A stretch of DNA of 5,898 nt from Prosthecobacter debontii. Its GTDB lineage: Bacteria > Verrucomicrobiota > Verrucomicrobiia > Verrucomicrobiales > Akkermansiaceae. The position numbers were made by a program, and so were the translations under genes. Where the stretch lies: contig CAMCYT010000165.1 in NCBI GenBank assembly GCA_945885485.1, positions 1 through 5,898 on the forward strand, in the 5' to 3' direction. The notes under the pieces are model-generated. The model was not told the DNA's origin. It searched no databases and saw only the letters and a program-made list of their open reading frames with translations. Of this stretch, positions 4,710-5,898 are shown piece by piece (the first letter of the stretch is position 1; the number at the start of each line of letters is the position of its first letter).

Positions 4710-5898
4710 ATGGAGCTTCAGTCAAAACTCGCCATTCTTGCCGACGCCGCTAAATATGATGCGTCCTGCGCCAGTTCTGGGGCAGTTCGCGGGAATTCGT
4801 TAAATGGAAAAGGTGTAGGTTCTACCGGAGGAGCTGGCATTTGTCACAGCTACGCACCCGACGGTCGTTGCATTTCTCTGCTGAAACTATTGCTCACCAA
4901 TTCATGCATTTATGATTGCCATTACTGCATCAACCGCCGCTCCAGCAATGTCAGGCGCGCGGCATTCACGGCAGATGAGGTGGTCAAGCTGACCTTGGAT
5001 TTTTACAAACGGAACTATATCGAAGGTCTATTTCTGAGTTCCGGCATCATTCGCAATGCGGATTACACCATGGAACAAGTCATCGCCGTCGCTCGCACCT
5101 TGCGAGAGGTGCATGATTTCCGCGGCTACATCCATTTGAAAACCATCCCCGAAGCCTCCGCCGAATTGATCGAAACAGCCGCCCGCTATGCCGACCGCAT
5201 CAGTATCAATCTCGAACTTCCCACGCAAAAAAGTCTCGACTTGTTAGCTCCTGAAAAAAGCCTGAAACGCACCCGCCTAGCGATGGGCAACATCCGTCAC
5301 AAGCTCGATGAAGCGCACGACCGCCGCAAAAACGGCGATAAAAAACTGCGGCACGCGACAGGACAAAGTACGCAGGTCATCGTCGGAGCAGATGCATCCA
5401 CAGATGCTGATTTTCTCGCCCGATCGGATGATCTTTATAGCAACTTCAAAATGCGGCGTGTTTATTACTCAGCCTTCAGTCCGATTCCTGAGCCATCGAA
5501 AATCCTACCACTCAAAGCCCCGCCGCTCATCCGTGAGCATAGACTTTATCAAGCCGATTGGTTGATGCGTTTCTATGGTTTCAAAACCTCAGAAATTCTT
5601 ACCCCTGAAACGCCGAACCTAGATCTGGATCTCGATCCGAAACTTGCTTGGGCATTGCGCAATCGCCAAGATTTTCCCGTCGACCTACAAACCGCCAGCC
5701 GTGAAATCTTGCTGCGCGTTCCCGGCCTCGGAGTCCGCAATGCCGACCGAATCATTAAGATACGCCGCTACACCCGCATCCGCCTTACCGACCTCGCCCG
5801 CCTGCGGGTTTCCATTTCAAAAGTCCAACCGTTCATCATTACAGCCGATCACAATGCTTCATCATTATTGTTAGATTCCGAAAAACTTCGTGCCCGCT
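4710..5898 (+). CDS. Putative DNA modification/repair radical SAM protein (TIGR03916 type), 3' partial
   Basis: The ATG at 4710 begins MELQSKLAILADAAKYDASC, the usual opening of this family, and 396 complete codons run to the right edge with no stop. The radical SAM 4Fe-4S motif is CIYDCHYC (Cys66, Cys70, Cys73), set in ISLLKLLLTNSCIYDCHYCI. Other family-typical stretches follow: FYKRNYIEGLFLSSGI, FRGYIHLKTIPEAS, DRISINLELP and GQSTQVIVGAD. Near the C-terminus, at about residues 334-353, LLRVPGLGVRNADRIIKIRR is a helix-hairpin-helix, consistent with nucleic-acid binding. Family knowledge: members are named for their usual pairing with a uracil-DNA-glycosylase-related partner, and the reaction is unknown. 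Such a partner would be expected just beyond the right edge. The gene is on the opposite strand to the operons on its left. There is no Shine-Dalgarno sequence. The family assignment is strong and the function is unproven. Confidence 0.93.
   Translation, partial: MELQSKLAILADAAKYDASCASSGAVRGNSLNGKGVGSTGGAGICHSYAPDGRCISLLKLLLTNSCIYDCHYCINRRSSNVRRAAFTADEVVKLTLDFYKRNYIEGLFLSSGIIRNADYTMEQVIAVARTLREVHDFRGYIHLKTIPEASAELIETAARYADRISINLELPTQKSLDLLAPEKSLKRTRLAMGNIRHKLDEAHDRRKNGDKKLRHATGQSTQVIVGADASTDADFLARSDDLYSNFKMRRVYYSAFSPIPEPSKILPLKAPPLIREHRLYQADWLMRFYGFKTSEILTPETPNLDLDLDPKLAWALRNRQDFPVDLQTASREILLRVPGLGVRNADRIIKIRRYTRIRLTDLARLRVSISKVQPFIITADHNASSLLLDSEKLRAR

Overview
The window is bacterial, compact and roughly half GC. 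Verrucomicrobiota is my best guess. I base this on the overall look of the proteins: a GYF_2-type membrane protein, a YafK-type L,D-transpeptidase-fold protein, lineage-style hypotheticals and start codons without Shine-Dalgarno sequences. This is an impression, not a marker-gene result.

Layout, left to right. (1) Minus strand, 1-869: the N-terminal 289 codons of an unrecognised single-pass membrane protein whose C-terminus lies beyond the left edge. (2) Minus strand, 910-1586: a type II toxin-antitoxin pair, with a Phd/VapB-like antitoxin first and a PIN-domain VapC toxin second, overlapping by 7 nt. Its promoter carries an inverted-repeat operator. The unknown membrane gene starts 40 nt after vapC and may be co-transcribed. 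(3) An intergenic spacer at 1587-1680 with a long imperfect inverted repeat. (4) Minus strand, 1681-4264: a tightly packed three-gene operon reading GYF_2/multi-pass membrane protein, then a MenH-like alpha/beta hydrolase (GTGA overlap), then an anchored YafK-family L,D-transpeptidase-fold protein (5-nt gap). (5) Plus strand, 4374-4616: a short secretion-signal-bearing reading frame interrupted by one in-frame TGA, probably a pseudogene. (6) Plus strand, 4710 to the right edge: most of a radical SAM protein of the putative DNA modification/repair family (TIGR03916 type), running off the window.

How the genes work together. The three-gene operon looks envelope-related, pairing a membrane protein that has a cytoplasmic adaptor domain with a periplasmic peptidoglycan enzyme. 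The hydrolase could be menaquinone MenH or something operon-specific. The toxin-antitoxin pair and the radical SAM gene are separate units.

The most notable non-gene signal is that the vapBC promoter and the GYF operon promoter share the same spacing, TTGACA-N15-xATAAx-N8-ATG. The first base of TTGACA is exactly 35 nt upstream of the start codon A in both. This predicts leaderless transcripts, which fits the absence of Shine-Dalgarno sequences in front of every gene here. No rRNA, tRNA, CRISPR array or insertion sequence was seen.
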